The notes: a model not told the origin generated them from the letters alone. A DNA stretch of 64,000 nt from Tridacna crocea (GCA_943736015.1 OX031063.1:19389501-19453500); one strand, 5' to 3'. Positions 19,277-32,102 are shown, counted from the stretch's first letter. Numbers and translations are program-made.

Positions 19277-19516
19277 TTAACCCATTACCAAACGACAAAA
19301 TTTTAGGTTGAAAGGAATTGAAAGAAAATTGAAAGGAATTGCAGACGACAAAATAAAAGTGACTGAAAATTTGAAATTTGTTTTGTGAAGGGTAGAAAAC
19401 ATTGTGGGAAAAGGAGAAAATACTGGTTACCAGCATTTTCTCCTTTTCCCACAATGTTTTCTAAAGGCTTATTCCTCAGGGGTGTCAAAAGTAGGGATTG
19501 TGTGGTAATGGGTTAA
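19277..19516 (-). mobile_element. H229-A hairpin element
   Basis: 240 bp with both TTAA ends. An 11-bp duplication of GAAAGGAATTG in the long side explains the extra length. Confidence 0.9.
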
Positions 19517-19823
19517 TATTGGTAGATATGGATCCAGTAAGACTAATTTTCCCTCTATGTAAGCATGCCTCAGAATCTGTGTATGTCAAGGCTGAAGAAG
19601 GTTTGAATTTAATTTAAAAAAAGATAATGGTTAAGAACGATTTAAAGGATACTTGCTTTTTACGGTGAAAGATCGAAATTTATTTCATCAAGTGAACATC
19701 ATCAGTAATATTTTCAAGAGTGGCACAGGCTCCATAAGTAAAAATATTACTGACGATGTTCACTGTTCACAAGATGAAATGATTTTTATCTTTCACTGGA
19801 AAAAAAAAACAAGTTCATTGCTT

Positions 19824-20371
19824 TTAAAGGTGGGTAATTAGAATTTTTACATCTCACCAAATTAAAAAATATATATATCACTGAAATTCATACGAAAAAA
19901 TAATACAAATCATCAATAATTAAGATTCATAAAAATACAAAAAAAAATTTTTTTGGTGGTATTCCCTTAAAAGGCTACGTAGCCTCTTAAGGTATTTTTA
20001 GATTTCGCGCCAAAAATTGATAAAGCATTTCAGGAATGCCTAGTGACTGGCACGTGACTCATAACGCTTTAATTCCATTACATAACAAACATGTAATAAT
20101 TATTTTCCATAAAGTCTTCTTTAAACGCTATGTTCGAAACTTCGTCTGTGTATTCCTGTATGTAAATGAGCGAATTGATAATCTAAAAATAGAACGTGTC
20201 TCCCCTCGGTGTCGACCTGGGCTGTAGTAAATCTCTAATTTCTCGTGTTGTTGGACGGTCTTCGACTACTGGAGTTTTATGAATGAAAATTAAAAGGCTT
20301 TGGGAGAATAAGAATGATTTTTTTGCATTTTTGTACAATTTTCGTCCCAAAACCTGAAGGGCCACCTTTAA
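19824..20371 (+). mobile_element. R540 TTAA element, copy 1
   Basis: 548 bp from TTAA-AGGTGG to CCACCT-TTAA. Contains the palindrome CTTAAAAGGCTACGTAGCC near 19970. No ORF of note. Confidence 0.85.
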
Positions 20372-20906
20372 AGGTGGGTATTTAGAATTTTTGCATCTCA
20401 CCAAATCAAAAAATATACATATCACTGAAATTCATATGAAAAAATAATACAAACCATCAATAATTAAGATTCATAAAAAAATTTTTTTGGATGGTTTTCC
20501 CTTAAAAGGCTACGTAGCCTTTTAAGCTATTTTTAGATATCGCGCCAAAAATCAATAAAGCATTGTGGGAATGTCAAATGACTGGCACGTGACTCATAAC
20601 GCTTAAATTCCCTATAATAACTAACATGTAATAATTATTTTCCATAATGTCTTCTTCGGATGCTATGTTTGAAGCTTCTTCTGTGTATTACTGTAAGTAA
20701 ATGAGCGAATTGATCACCTAAAAATAGATTGTGTCTCCCGTTGGTGTCAACCTGGGCCATAGTAAATCTCAAATTTCTCGTGTTGTCGGACGGTTTTCGA
20801 CTACTCGGGTTTTATGAATGAAAATTAAAAGGCTTTGGGAGTATAAGGATGATTTTTTTGCACTCTTGTAAAATTTTCGTCCCAAAATCTGAAGGGCCAC
20901 CTTTAA
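20368..20906 (+). mobile_element. R540 TTAA element, copy 2 in tandem
   Basis: 539 bp; shares TTAA 20368-20371 with copy 1 and has the same ends. Its palindrome near 20505 is perfect (AAGGCTACGTAGCCTT). Confidence 0.85.
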
Positions 20907-21060
20907 CCCTGGGGGAGGGGGACTTAATCAAAATCCAGTACAGTACAGCTCTTTTCAGTCATTCCCCATGGCATACCCCTTCGACATAGCTGCGCATTAC
21001 AATATTACGCCAAGGGCCAGAAATGTTAGATGAATCATGACTATGAAGATGAAATAGAAA

Positions 21061-21698
21061 TTCCCTTCTACGTGCCCAAATTCAATGAAAATTGACGTCA
21101 CTTGAAACTGACGTCACTAAAACATGTGGTTTGGTGCATAAATGTGCAGTCTGGTGATTAATCGATGCCAGCATTTTGGATGTTGTGTTGTAAGTGTAGT
21201 GCATACATGTATTTACGGGGCACTCAAAAGGGAATCTGGCTTTACTTGGTTTTTGCCAGGGTACAATTGATATTATGTTCCTGGCATGTTAACCAATCAG
21301 CTCATGAGAAATTTCCTAGCAGTATAATAATACTGCATGTTTTTGTCAGTAAGCTGTTTCTCCTTTTCTCACAATGTTTTTACTCTTCTAAATTCAAGTT
21401 TTAGTTTTTAGTTGGGTTTATTTTGTTGTCTGCTATAAATGCTTTAGATTTGGACATGTCTAAAATTTTGTCGTTTGATACAGAGACAAATTTGCATGAG
21501 GCTAAATTTTAGAGAAATTACCAATTTAATGTACTGCTTATTCCAACAAACAAACAAGGATTGTCATATTTGATGGGTTTGATGCATTGATGAGAGGCAA
21601 GAGAGATGTAAAAATATGATACAATTATCTGTCATGACATTGATATAGTAGTAGACTACACATTATTTCTGTATTATGTGATTATATTACTGGTACTT
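21061..21698. other. Dispersed repeat and H229 3' half
   Basis: About 21060-21240 is similar, in inverted orientation, to about 36930-37045. 21340-21485 is a plus-oriented H229 right half lacking its left arm. No gene. Confidence 0.5.
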
Positions 21699-22028
21699 TT
21701 AACCCTTTACCACACAATCCTAAGTTTTAATAACGCTAATGAAAAGCCTTTTGAAAACACAGTGTGAAAAGGAGAGAATGCTGGCAACACTATTCACAAC
21801 TCTGTCATCTGATTCAGTGTTGACTGTAGGTATTTGCCAGCCAGTTCTTAAGTTTTACAACACTATTGAAATTGGCCTTTTGAAAACAAATTTGGAAAAA
21901 GCGTTTTATACCTTTTAAAAAGTAAATTTCTATTTTTGAGACTCAACTTATTTTGTTGTCTGCAAAAGATTCCAATTTGGGTTTACACAAGTCTTAAAAA
22001 AGTTTTCTTGTTTGGTAAAAGGTTATCC
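21699..22028 (+). mobile_element. Two broken H229-A pieces
   Basis: A left half beginning TTTTAACCCTTTACC (21699-21790) is followed by unrelated sequence and a right portion (21850-22028) ending TTTGGTAAAAGG. The stems are incomplete. Confidence 0.6.
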
Positions 22029-22397
22029 CATTACATTCTAGCCTGTAAAAGATGGATTTTTGAGACTTATTAGATTGATATTGTTGTCTGCAAAAGCTTC
22101 AATTTTGTTTTGTCCTTTGATGAAAGGTTTACCTATTTTTGACATTTTCTGTACAAATTTGCCTTTTTAGGCTTTGCGGCAGGTTGAGACGGCTTTGGAA
22201 AAGATCTTGATAAAAGAAACAATGGCTTGTTACATGCAACTGCTCCTTGTCTAAGAAAGTGGAATAATGATAGGTTTCTATACTGTTAAAGTCCCAACAG
22301 TGGTGAAAAGTATTACTTTACTGTTCAAGTCCCAATAGTGGTGAAAAGTAAAGTAAGTAATGGGATGATAAAATGCATTTATTTTCAATGTATACCA

Positions 22398-22625
22398 TTA
22401 ATCCTTTCCCAAACAAGCCCTGGATTTTATGTGTGGGCAGTAAAAGTCTTTTGAAAACAATATGGAAAAAGGAGAAATTAATCGTAACGAGCAATTTCTC
22501 CTTTTCCCCCAATGTTTTCTACCCTTTTTGAGAAATTTATGCAATTTTCATCAAATCTAAAATTGTCGTCTTCAAACTCTTTTGGTTTGGAAGGGTCCAA
22601 AATTTGTTGTTTGGGAAAGGGTTAA
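22398..22625 (+). mobile_element. H229 with intermediate stem
   Basis: 228 bp with both TTAA ends. The core ATCGTAACGAGC combines the H229-A outer stem (AAAAAGGAGAAATT) with a CGTAACG centre close to H229-G. Confidence 0.9.
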
Positions 22626-24373
22626 TAAATAATGGTAATTACTGTGAAATGATAACCTGCTATTGAACTGCTAGTCCAACACTCTCTTGCACTCCGGATC
22701 ATTACATTTACCTCTGTAGTGGGCTCAGAAAGTAGACCGTCATTACGTCATATTTTTGTCACATGACCATAACTCAAAATAGCTACACAAACGCCGGTGA
22801 AAGAAAGACCAATACCGATTGTTTCTTGTGCTGTTTAAACAGCATGGGACCAATCAGACTTAAACGATAGTTATTGAACGCAAGAGGGACTTTCTGAAAA
22901 GCCTAAATATCTTTATAGGACGATAACTTGATTTTTAATCGTACAAACTTAGATCCAGCGGTGTGTCAAATCAGTTGTCATCATTGATGGGCGCATCTAT
23001 TTTTATTACAATCGGCGTAAGATTCTTAAAAGTGAAGAGGCTGAAAGAAAAATAGTTCCATTTAATACAGGCAAATTCATCAGTTTGAACGCACCAATAA
23101 TGTACCCAGAATCATATTTCCTTTGTCTAACTTACAATTTTACATATGAAACAGTTAAACAGTAACAAAACATCTTTTCCTCGGTTTGACAAGATTCTTG
23201 TCATTTAGCCCATCGCAGAGATGTATGTGAGGTAACGAACGACAACTCTGCTCGGAGATTGCTAGTCCAAGTGTTAGTGCCTCGCTGAAAAATTATCCAG
23301 TTAGGTAAAAAGTCAGTGTCAGGGACTATCTGGGAATTCCATACATCAGTTAGATATAAACAGATCAAAGAAAGTGCAGTAAATTTAAGTTGTTATTTCA
23401 AAAATGATTGCATAGTAAGCAGGAATCACCACTTGTCATACAGAAAATATCATAAAAGTGAAAAGTGACAGTGGCATCCATGCACTCTGACCTGAGGGTA
23501 GACACTTTTCACAGTTCCCAGAAGGTCCCTTTTTGCATGGCGGGTCACAAAAAAAATTACAGGGACCTGACAACTTTTAACCAGCCTAAAGATTTCATTT
23601 TTCTGCAAGCAACTGACAAATGGACAATTTGTACAATAACAGATTGTCATCTCTGTAGTAATTTACATATTTGTAATTGGTTTAATTCAAATTCAAAATG
23701 CAATTTTACACCCTCTTTGCATGTTTACTTTTGTCAGCTATACTGGACCCATGAATCCGAGTATTTTATCTGTGACAGTTCATATTCTGCCTTGAAATAC
23801 ATATACATGTACATTTTTGGGTTAGTATTATAGACTGGTCTGTTTCAAATTTGTGTTTTCATATAGTTAATCAAAAAAGCTTGAGCGAATTTGTCGACAT
23901 GATAACCTATTTAGCTCAGTAAATAGCTCACAGTCATGGCTTACTTGTTGACAGGGGTAAAAACCAGAAATGCATGCTTGATTGGTAATTGTTCTAAAAT
24001 GTGACAACAGTAGTTACTGTCATTGTAGCTTGCACCATTCCTTCCTCATCATGGCAAGGTACTACAGCTGTATCTTGTGAATTTTAAGTATATAAGGAAA
24101 AGTTACATCATGGTTTTGAAAGAGAGCAGTAGAAATTCCTGACATACAATTTTTGGTACGCAGGCTGTGCTGTACCTCAACTTTCTGGTGTGTGTGTGTG
24201 TGGGGTGTGGGGGAAGGGGGTGTGTGTCATTTTACACCTTGCAAATGAAAAAAAGAATTTACACCTTAAAGGTTTTTTGGTCCTCAACAATTTGGAGGTT
24301 GAAATTCAAAGAAACAGAGGGATCAGAGAAAACCCTCGCCGGACAATGGCCACAGGGTTGTACAAGTAAAAAG
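22626..24373. other. No gene recognised; GT/G-rich microsatellite near 24190
   Basis: No supported exon. About 24189-24229 is a (GT)n tract running into G-runs of four to five. TGCTAGTCCAA occurs at about 22667 and 23261. Short ORFs lack splice context or conserved motifs. Confidence 0.45.
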
Positions 24374-24602
24374 TTAACCCATTACCACACAATCCCTACT
24401 TTTGACAACCCTGAGAAAGAAGCCTTTAGAAAACATTGTGAGAAAAGGAGAAAATGCTGGTAACCAGCATTTTCTCCTTTTCCCACAATGTTTTCTACCA
24501 TTCACAGAACAAACTTCAAATTTTCAGTCACTTTTATTTTGTAGTCTACAAATGCTTTTGGTTTAGACAAACCTGAAATTTTGTAGTTTGGTAATGAGTA
24601 AT
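24374..24602 (+). mobile_element. H229-A hairpin element
   Basis: Left TTAA at 24374; right end decayed to GTAATGAGTAAT. The stem is near-perfect. Confidence 0.88.
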
Positions 24603-25799
24603 AGAAGATGGCTTCAAGCACTCCAAGATAAAAACAAGCATTGCACTCCATTACCAAACAAGTACCTGGAAAACAGTCAAAGAATATGGGAGAACAGTAC
24701 TGATGGAAAACCCTATAGATTGGATTGGTGAGAAAGTCGGGGAAATTGATTTTTAAGAGAAAATTTATCACATGTAAATACCGCAGATGTGCGCTGGATA
24801 GACAGAAATCTGATTTGATTATTTGAATAGCCAAGACACTGACATTGAGTAGCCTCATAGAAGTGGCAGATAATTGATGCACATTGCCATGAAGAAGGCT
24901 CTGATTCTTCGATACCAAGTGAAGAAAGACTATTGCTTTTTTATCCTTTCTTGGTGGTGTTGTATAATCAAAGTGCTGAAAGTACTGATGGAAAGTGATG
25001 TTAGAAAAATGCTTTCAAATAACTTTTATTATAAAATATTATCATTCTTTTTTTTTTTCATTTTTATAATCAGATGATTATATAGTAAGTCCTACAGATT
25101 CCTATGTATGACAATTATGTCGAATGATAGCCTGCTTTTATTTAAAAAGGGGGGAGGGAAGAGCCCAGGCATAATAAGTATGGGGGAAAAGAAATCAGTG
25201 ACAAACTGGTCTGGGTTGTGACTGTATAGACACCAGGTGGCGTATTTTGTCCACCTAGAACAGTACTAGGTGAAACAGTGATTCTATGATGACAACGATA
25301 ACCTTATTCGGGATGAAATGAGATGTAGCCTGCGCATGCGCAGTCAGTAGCTTAGCGTATGGTGGTTGTTCAAAACGCTGTGTTCTTGTCCGGAAGTTTT
25401 TCGGAAATTTTTTCGTTCTGTTTTATTGACAGTCATTTCCTAGGTGGTCATTTTGTGCCCATAGGATATATATTTACATTTATCGACTGTTTATTCTTGG
25501 AGCAGCTTATTTTCGCTTTGTTTTGGCGAAAACAACGTAGCCACTCGCTACGTATGCATTTAGTGTACTGTCATGGTGGATAAAACCAAAGCGGTTACCA
25601 CGAATGATGCGGGTTTGAAGAGCAATGTGAAAGGGTATTCGGCTAAGAACCCTTCGAAACAGTGATTAACAGTTACAAAGGACTGAATCCTGTTGCAAAG
25701 ACAATCATAGATTGTTGGAAAAAAATGGGTTGAGTTGAGGATTCAAACCAGCAATGTCCCTGGTTTTAAGGCTTGTACTAATACTGGCTGAGATACTAA
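24603..25799. other. No gene recognised; GC-richer patch at 25320-25660
   Basis: A TGCGCATGCGCA palindrome (about 25331), the NRF-1 site shape, precedes a 32-codon ORF at about 25573-25668. This could be a promoter and first exon or an old LTR; neither is supported. Confidence 0.3.
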
Positions 25800-26012
25800 T
25801 TAACCCATTACCAAACAATCCCTGCTTTTTAGGGCTCACTCTTAGGAAGAAGCCTTCTGAAAACATTGTGGGAAAAGGAGAAAATGATGGTAACCAGGGT
25901 TGTTCCCCTTTTCAGGCAATGTTTCCTACCCTACCAAAATATCACTATCAAAATGGTTGCCTGTAAAAGCTTTCAATCTGTAAGGGTCCAGAATTTTTTG
26001 TTTGGTAAGAAT
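25800..26012 (+). mobile_element. H229-A, decayed right arm
   Basis: Left TTAA kept; the right stem reads GGTTGTTCCCCTTTTC instead of the paired sequence, and the right end lost its TTAA. Confidence 0.8.
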
Positions 26013-26189
26013 TGATCGTAAGGTGTTTATAATGCCATTTTCAACATCATTTTAGTTATGCCTGGCAGCCAGTGCACCTATCAATGCTTTCTTGGAATCT
26101 CTTTTACTAGTACCTTGCACAATTTTCCTTTCGAAGCCACTGGCTACTTTCTCAAATAGCCATCGTTGACACAATGGCAAGGAGTAAGG

Positions 26190-26445
26190 TCTTTCACAGA
26201 TGACAAAATTTTAGACTTCTCCAAATCCAAAGCATTTGCAGATGACAAAGTTGTCTCACATGGTGAAATTTACCTTTGATACATGTATGTTACAGAACAT
26301 TATGGAAAAGGGAGAAAAAGAGACCTGGGAATGGAGCAGAACTGCTTGTTACAAGCATTTTGTGACCTTCTCCTTTCTCTCATTGTTTTCAAAAGCTTTT
26401 TTAAGGTCATTCAAAGTAGCCACCGTTTGCTGAAAAGACTTAATC
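26190..26445 (-). mobile_element. Degraded H229-A
   Basis: Long-side motif GACAAAATTTTAGACTTCTCC and a core CTTGTTACAAG with paired changes are visible; TTAA ends are lost and the stem carries an insertion. Confidence 0.6.
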
Positions 26446-26552
26446 TACTCAATATCTCTAGTTCAGCTTTTCAGCCTGTGATAAATCCAGATTGCAAACC
26501 CTTCGATACTGTATTGGACCTTTAATACTGTAGCTTTTTTTAGAAAATGCAG

Positions 26553-26778
26553 ACAACCCTTTACCAAACAATCTCTGGTTTTTATGACCCTGAGAAAGAG
26601 ACCTTTTGAAAACATTCTGGGAAAAGGAGAAAATGCTGGTAACCAGCATTTTCTCCTTTTCCCACAGTTTTCTACTCTGCTGGAAACAGATTTTGATTTT
26701 TGATTTACATTTATTTTGTTTTTGCAAGTGCTCTCAATTTGGACAAGTCAAAAATTTTGTCATTTGGTAAAGGGTTAA
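26553..26778 (+). mobile_element. H229-A hairpin element
   Basis: Left end ACAA instead of TTAA, right TTAA intact; the stem is well paired. Confidence 0.88.
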
Positions 26779-27337
26779 AGTTATTTGGAGTTTTTTTTTC
26801 CAGAATAGAAATTAACGTCTTGGTTGCTGTTGCTTTCCTAAGAGCTTGTGACTTTATTCAGGCCATTGTCAATATTTACTATCATAATCCCATGAGCAAG
26901 CTGATAGAATATTGTAATACAAGAAAGAAATGTGGTGCTGAAAACATTTCTTTTCACAGCCTCCAACCAGTAGCATTGTTAGAAAGGCCCCAAAACAATG
27001 ATTTATTGTCAGTTTAATGGCTTATATACATCAAGTAGTTTTCCATTAACTATTGAATCTGAAAGCAATAAAAAGTGGAGTTTCTACTATATACATTAGA
27101 CAGTCTCCTCTAGTTTATTGATAAGTAGATGCTCCCTAAACAAAAGCTGGGCTTTTTATTTCTCTGAGGGAATGAATTTTGTGATGATAATAGAAACATA
27201 TCCTACAGTAGCTCTGATGTGATTGAATACAGAAACAGGCATGAGTTAACTCTTTAAGTGTATAAAAGCTTTTGTTTTTTGCTACCAATGCCATGACCTT
27301 ATTGAAATAGGGCAAAGATAAAATAACAAGATGCAAT
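26779..27337. other. No gene recognised
   Basis: AT-rich host DNA without clear features. Confidence 0.4.
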
Positions 27338-27565
27338 TTAACCCATTACCACACAATCCCTACGTTTGAAGCCCCTGAGAAAGAAGCCTTATGAAAATAT
27401 TGTGGGAAAAGGAGAAAATGCTGGTAACCAGCATTTTCTTCTTTTCCCACAATGTTTTCTATCCTTCACAAAACAAATTTCAAATTTTCAGTCATGTTTA
27501 TTTTGTCGTCTGCAAATGCTTTGGATTAGGACAAGTCTAGAATTTTGTCGTTTGGTAATGAGTAA
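27338..27565 (+). mobile_element. H229-A hairpin element
   Basis: Left TTAA intact; right end GTAA shared with the H229-G copy that follows directly. Confidence 0.9.
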
Positions 27566-27791
27566 ACCCTTTACCCCACAAGGCATTCTGTGGTATCTCT
27601 AATTGCTCCTAAGATAACAGCCTGGATGAAGCAGTTTCTTATGTGTATATGACAACTTTTGATAGCATAGAAAACATTGTGACAAAAGGTGAAATTGCTC
27701 GTCACAAGCAATTTCACCTTTTGCCTTAATGTTTTCCAAAGGCTCCTACAAGCAATACGTAGAAATGAGTATCTATGGAGTAAAGGGTTAA
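27562..27791 (-). mobile_element. H229-G hairpin element, joined to an H229-A copy
   Basis: 230 bp. The core CTCGTCACAAG has one unpaired change. Abuts the preceding subfamily A copy at one shared degenerate TTAA. Confidence 0.9.
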
Positions 27792-28459
27792 CCATTATTT
27801 TGCAATAAAGAGATCAAGATTTAGCCAAAACACTGTTGAAGTTATGCACGACTTCGTGTTCCTCTTATCTTGCTTTTTTAAAATCTTATACAATGTACTT
27901 TAAATCCTAAACTGCAAAGTTACTTTGGTTCATGCTGGAATCAAAGGCAACAACAAAGTTCACAAAAGTTTACCCTATCCTACAAGCTGACAGTGGCTAT
28001 TTCTATTATTTAACAGTCTAAGGGTATGGTAATAACATCTAGTGAATGAATAAAATTAATAGAAGCCTCGTTTGTCAATGCAGTACAACTCACCTGTCAG
28101 CGGAGGTCGATATGAGTTCAGTCTATTTCCAGGGAAAGAAACTAGTGCCTTTAATTTAGACATTACCCTTTGAACCAATTTAAGTTTGTTAGCAACAGCA
28201 TGTCTTTGAAAACATCTTTAAACATAAATGATCAGCTTGAATGAACTATTTTGATACATGCAAAAACATGGTGGCAACAGAACAGATTGCTCAAACGTGG
28301 CCAAAAGTTTTTAAGTTATCTCCTGTGAAAAGCATAAGTTGTCTGCTTGAGGAAATTTGTTGCTTTACGTCAGCTTAGGCAGCTTTTGAAAAACTTCTTC
28401 TTAATTGGATAAAGGAGCAATCATTATTGCATGTGGAAAGCCAGTTCATAGCACATTTT
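27792..28459. other. No gene recognised
   Basis: AT-rich host DNA; no repeat or exon identified. Confidence 0.4.
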
Positions 28460-30400
28460 TTAGCTCACCTTAGCACAAAGTGCTAAAGGTGAGCTATTGT
28501 GATCGCCCAATGTCCGGCGTCCGTCGTACGTCGTCTGTCGTCCGTCGTCCGTCAACAATTTCTTTAAACATCTTCTCCTCCTAAACCACTGGGCCAATCT
28601 TCATGAAACTTGGCATGAATGTTTCTTGGGTGAAGCTCTACCAAAATTGTTCAAAGAATTTAATTCCACCCATAACTCTGGTTGCCATGGCAACAAAACG
28701 AAAAAAAAAATGAAATCTTTGAAAATCTTCTCCTCTGAAACTAGAAGGGGTAGAGCTTTGATATTTGGTATGTAGCATCTCCCAATGGACCTCTACCAAG
28801 TTTGTTCAAATTATGCCCCTAGGGTCAAAACTGGCCCCGCCCCGGGGGATAACGCGTTTTAGCGCGTTTGAGCATAGGAACAAAGAAGGAAAACTTTAAA
28901 AATCTTCTCCTCTGAAACCTGAAGGGGTAGAGCTTTGATATTTGGTATGTAGCATCTCCTAGTGGACCTCTATGAAGTTTGTTCAAATTATGTCCCTGGG
29001 GTCAAAATTGGCCCCACCCCAGGGGTCACAAGTTTTAGCATAGGAACAAAGAAGGAAAACTTTAAAAATCTTCTCCTCTGAAACTTGAAGGCGTAGAGCT
29101 TTGATATTTAGTATGTGACATCTCCAAGTGGACCTCTACCAAGTTTGTTCAAATTATGCCCCTTGGGTCAAAACTGGCCCCACTCCGGGGGTCACAAGTT
29201 TGAGCATAGGAACAAAGAAGGAAAACTTTAAAAATCTTCTCCTCTGAAATTTGAAGGCGTAGAGCTTTGATATTTAGTATGTGACATCTCCTAGTGGACC
29301 TCTACCAAGTTTGTTCAAAATATGTCCCTGGGGTCAAAATTGGCCCCACCCCAGGGGTCACAAGTTTGAGCATAGGAACAAAGAAGGAAAACTTTAAAAA
29401 TCTTCTCCTCTGAAACTTGAAGGCGTAGAGCTTTGATATTTAGTATGTGACATCTCCTAGTGGACCTCTACCAAGTTTGTTCAAATTATGCCCCTGGGGT
29501 CAAAACTGGCCCCACCCCGGGGGTCACAAGTTTGAGCATAGGAACAAAGAAGGAAAACTTTAAAAATCTTCTCCTCTGAAACTTGAAGGCGTAGAGCTTT
29601 GATATTTAATATGTGGCATTTCCTAGTGGACCTCTATCAAGTATGTTCAAATTATGTCCCTGGGGTCAAAACTGGCCCCACCCCGGGGATCACAAATTTG
29701 AGCATAGGAACAAAGAAGGAAAACTTTAAAATTCTTTTCCTCAGAAACTAGAAAGCATAGAGCTTTGATATTTGGTCTGTTGTATCTCCTAGTGGACCTC
29801 TACCAAGTTTATTCAAATAATGTCCCTGGGGTCAAATCTGGCCCCACCCCGGGGGTCACTAGTTTGAGCATAGGAACAAAGAAGGAAAACTTTAAATTTC
29901 TTCTTATCTGAAACTAGATGGCATAGAGCTTTGATATTTGGTATGTGGCATCTCCTAGTGGACCTCTACCAAGTTTGTTCACATCATGCCCGTGGGGTCA
30001 AAACTGGCCCTGCCCCAGGGGTCACAAGTTCGAACATAGGAATAATGAAAGAAAATTTTAAGATTCTTCTTCTCTATAACTAGAAGGCATAGAGCTATGA
30101 TATTTGGCATGTAGCTAGTGGATCTCTACCAGGTTTGTTCATATTATGCCCTTGGGGTCAAAACTGGCCCTGCCTCGGGAGGTCACAGGTTCGAACAAAG
30201 CAACAAAGAAGGAAAACTTTAGAAATCTTCTCTGAAACTTGAAGGTGCAGAGCTTTGATATTTGGTATGCAGAATCTTCTTGATGCAACTTGGCAGGGAT
30301 GTTCTTTGGATGAAGCTTTACCAAAGTTGCTCCAAGAATTGAATTTCACTCATAAGCTATAGTCTAAGGTGAGCGTTCCAGGGCCAATGGCCCTCTTGTT
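28460..30400 (+). mobile_element. TCTTGTT-tail element 2 with 166-bp satellite core
   Basis: Starts TAGCTCACCTTAGC, which pairs with GCTAAAGGTGAGCTA just inside and with TAAGGTGAGC near the 3' end. GTCCGTCGTC repeats follow at 28510-28555. The AGCATAGGAACAAAG marker recurs every 166 bp (28871, 29037, 29203, 29369, 29535, 29701, 29867, 30033). It ends with the hairpin GGGCCAATGGCCC plus TCTTGTT in a T-run. Confidence 0.75.
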
Positions 30401-30669
30401 TTTTTTGTTATCTTTCAAAGAAAAAAGTAACATTTTCCAGCTATTGAAATTTTCCACCTTTGTGGCAATTGATTGTGATATGTTCAAAAAGATACAAGTA
30501 ATGGGTAAAAGAAAAAGAATATTGATTTTGTAATAATGATACCCTGGAGTTGTAAAAGGAAGCACAACAAATGAGCTAGGCAGAGGCATGCAGTGATCTG
30601 TAGGTACTAATTTGTCCCTTCACCATACAATACAATATTTTATCCACTTTGAGTTATGTTGGAAAGCAC

Positions 30670-30891
30670 TTAACCCTTTACCCAATGAAGCATTTCTAAG
30701 GTATCTCTTATTGACCCTAAATAACAGCAAGGATGAAGCCGTTTCTTATGTGTATATGACACCTTTTGATAGCATATAAAACATTGTGGCAAAAGGTGAA
30801 ATTGCTCGTACCAAGCAATTTGCCACAATGTTTTCAAAAAGCCTCCTACAAGCAAAGTGTAGAAATGAGTATCTGTGGAGTAAAGGGTTAA
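30670..30891 (-). mobile_element. H229-G with shortened stem
   Basis: 222 bp with both TTAA ends. The right arm lacks TTCACCTT, so the loop is asymmetric. Confidence 0.88.
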
Positions 30892-30915
30892 TAGCTTGGA
30901 AAGAATTATCATGCA

Positions 30916-31084
30916 AAGCAGAGGTCCAGATAAGAGGGAGTGATTTTCTAAATCGATAATTTCTCTTCAAAATCCCATGATGTGGGTACTCAATAGAATC
31001 ATCTCGATGAGACGATTCCAATGAGTAGCTACAACATAGGGTTTAGTGGAGAATGATTAATATTTTCAATTCTGAAATCAGAAC
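30916..31084. repeat. Dispersed repeat E, copy 1
   Basis: Similar in inverted orientation to 38674-38806 (shared GGGTACTCAA, GATGA and GAATGATTAATATTTTCA). Confidence 0.65.
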
Positions 31085-31540
31085 CACGCCCTCTATCTAG
31101 AGCTCTGCCAAAGTACTGGTGAATGAAATTCCAGGAAAGCATGGATAGGTGCACTGGAAGAAAGCTTTTGAAAGCTGGTAACGAAAATTTCCTCTTTCGT
31201 TCAAATGTTTTTTTCACTTTCGAAGAAAAATCCTTATGATTATTTAATTTTCTCAACACAGTTTATGCTTTTCGAGACAGCTGGCCTGTGGATTAGTATT
31301 TTAGATCCTTTATTGTAGTAAACTAATTGCTGGGTTTCCAAGGATGATTTCCCATGTTGATCATGGTTATTGCCCATCGTTTGTACTATACATATTGTGT
31401 AACTTGGCCTTCATGGTATTGAAGCTCTATATTAAAAAAGTAAGGCAAGTTACCAAATGACGTAACCAAGCACAATTTGAAGATAATTCTATAGAATGAG
31501 ACTGGGAATGTTCAGAAGATTGTTGGTGACTATGAATACT
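31085..31540. other. No gene recognised
   Basis: Host DNA without identifiable features. Confidence 0.4.
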
Positions 31541-31741
31541 GGGCCCGTATTCACCAACCATTCTTAAGAACGTTCTTTGTCTTATTCTCCAGAATTTTCT
31601 ACATTTGTAAGTAACACAACAACTCCTGATTGGCTAAACCATTCGGTGTAGCCAATCAGAAGTTGTGTTACTTACAAATTTAGAAAACCTTTGAGAATAA
31701 GACTAAGAATATTCTCAAGAATGGTTGGTGAATATGGGCCC
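31541..31741. mobile_element. Family B palindromic element, uninterrupted
   Basis: 201 bp from GGGCCCGTATTCACCAACC to its inverse. The central stem pairs CTGATTGGCTA with TAGCCAATCAG. TTAA at 31564-31567 is the empty counterpart of the H229 insertion at 14127. Confidence 0.88.
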
Positions 31742-31882
31742 TTGTCTTCACAAGAAAGAACCCCAAAAGACTCGGGAAAGACTCAGGAAAGAAACCCACA
31801 CAGTAAACTTTGGGCTGTTAGCTCACTGTCTTCACATGCTGTGTGCTGTTATGCCTCAAACCAAGCCCAAGTTGAGGAAAGA

Positions 31883-32102
31883 TTCAATCCTTTGCTGCAC
31901 AACAATATGTTTCACTGGTCTGCAACCAAAGCATTTGTAGAAGAGAAACAAAACATGATTAAATTGATGAAATTTGTTTCTAAAAGGCCAGAAAACTTTT
32001 TTGGAAACGGAGAAAATGCTCACCAGGTAACCAGCATTTTCTCCTTGTCCCAAAATGTTTTCAAAAGCCTCTGCCTCAGGGTCATTGTTTTGTAAAGGGT
32101 TA
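31883..32102 (-). mobile_element. H229-A, decayed ends
   Basis: Stem partly paired around CCAGGTAACCAGC; a right end with GTAAAGGGTTA is present but the left TTAA is lost. Confidence 0.75.

Larger units (their letters stand above)
19650..21060. mobile_element. Family C/D palindromic element interrupted by two R540 copies
   Basis: The left part (about 19650-19810) has inverted arms around GTAATATTTTCA / AAAATATTACTGACGATG; the right part (20907-21060) matches 35070-35190. The uninterrupted arrangement at 34950-35190 shows a single TTAA where this copy holds two R540 units. Confidence 0.75.

Noticed and set aside
22626-25799. Protein-coding genes from ORFs of 60-140 codons in this stretch
   Set aside because: No conserved motif, coding bias or matched splice sites could be seen.
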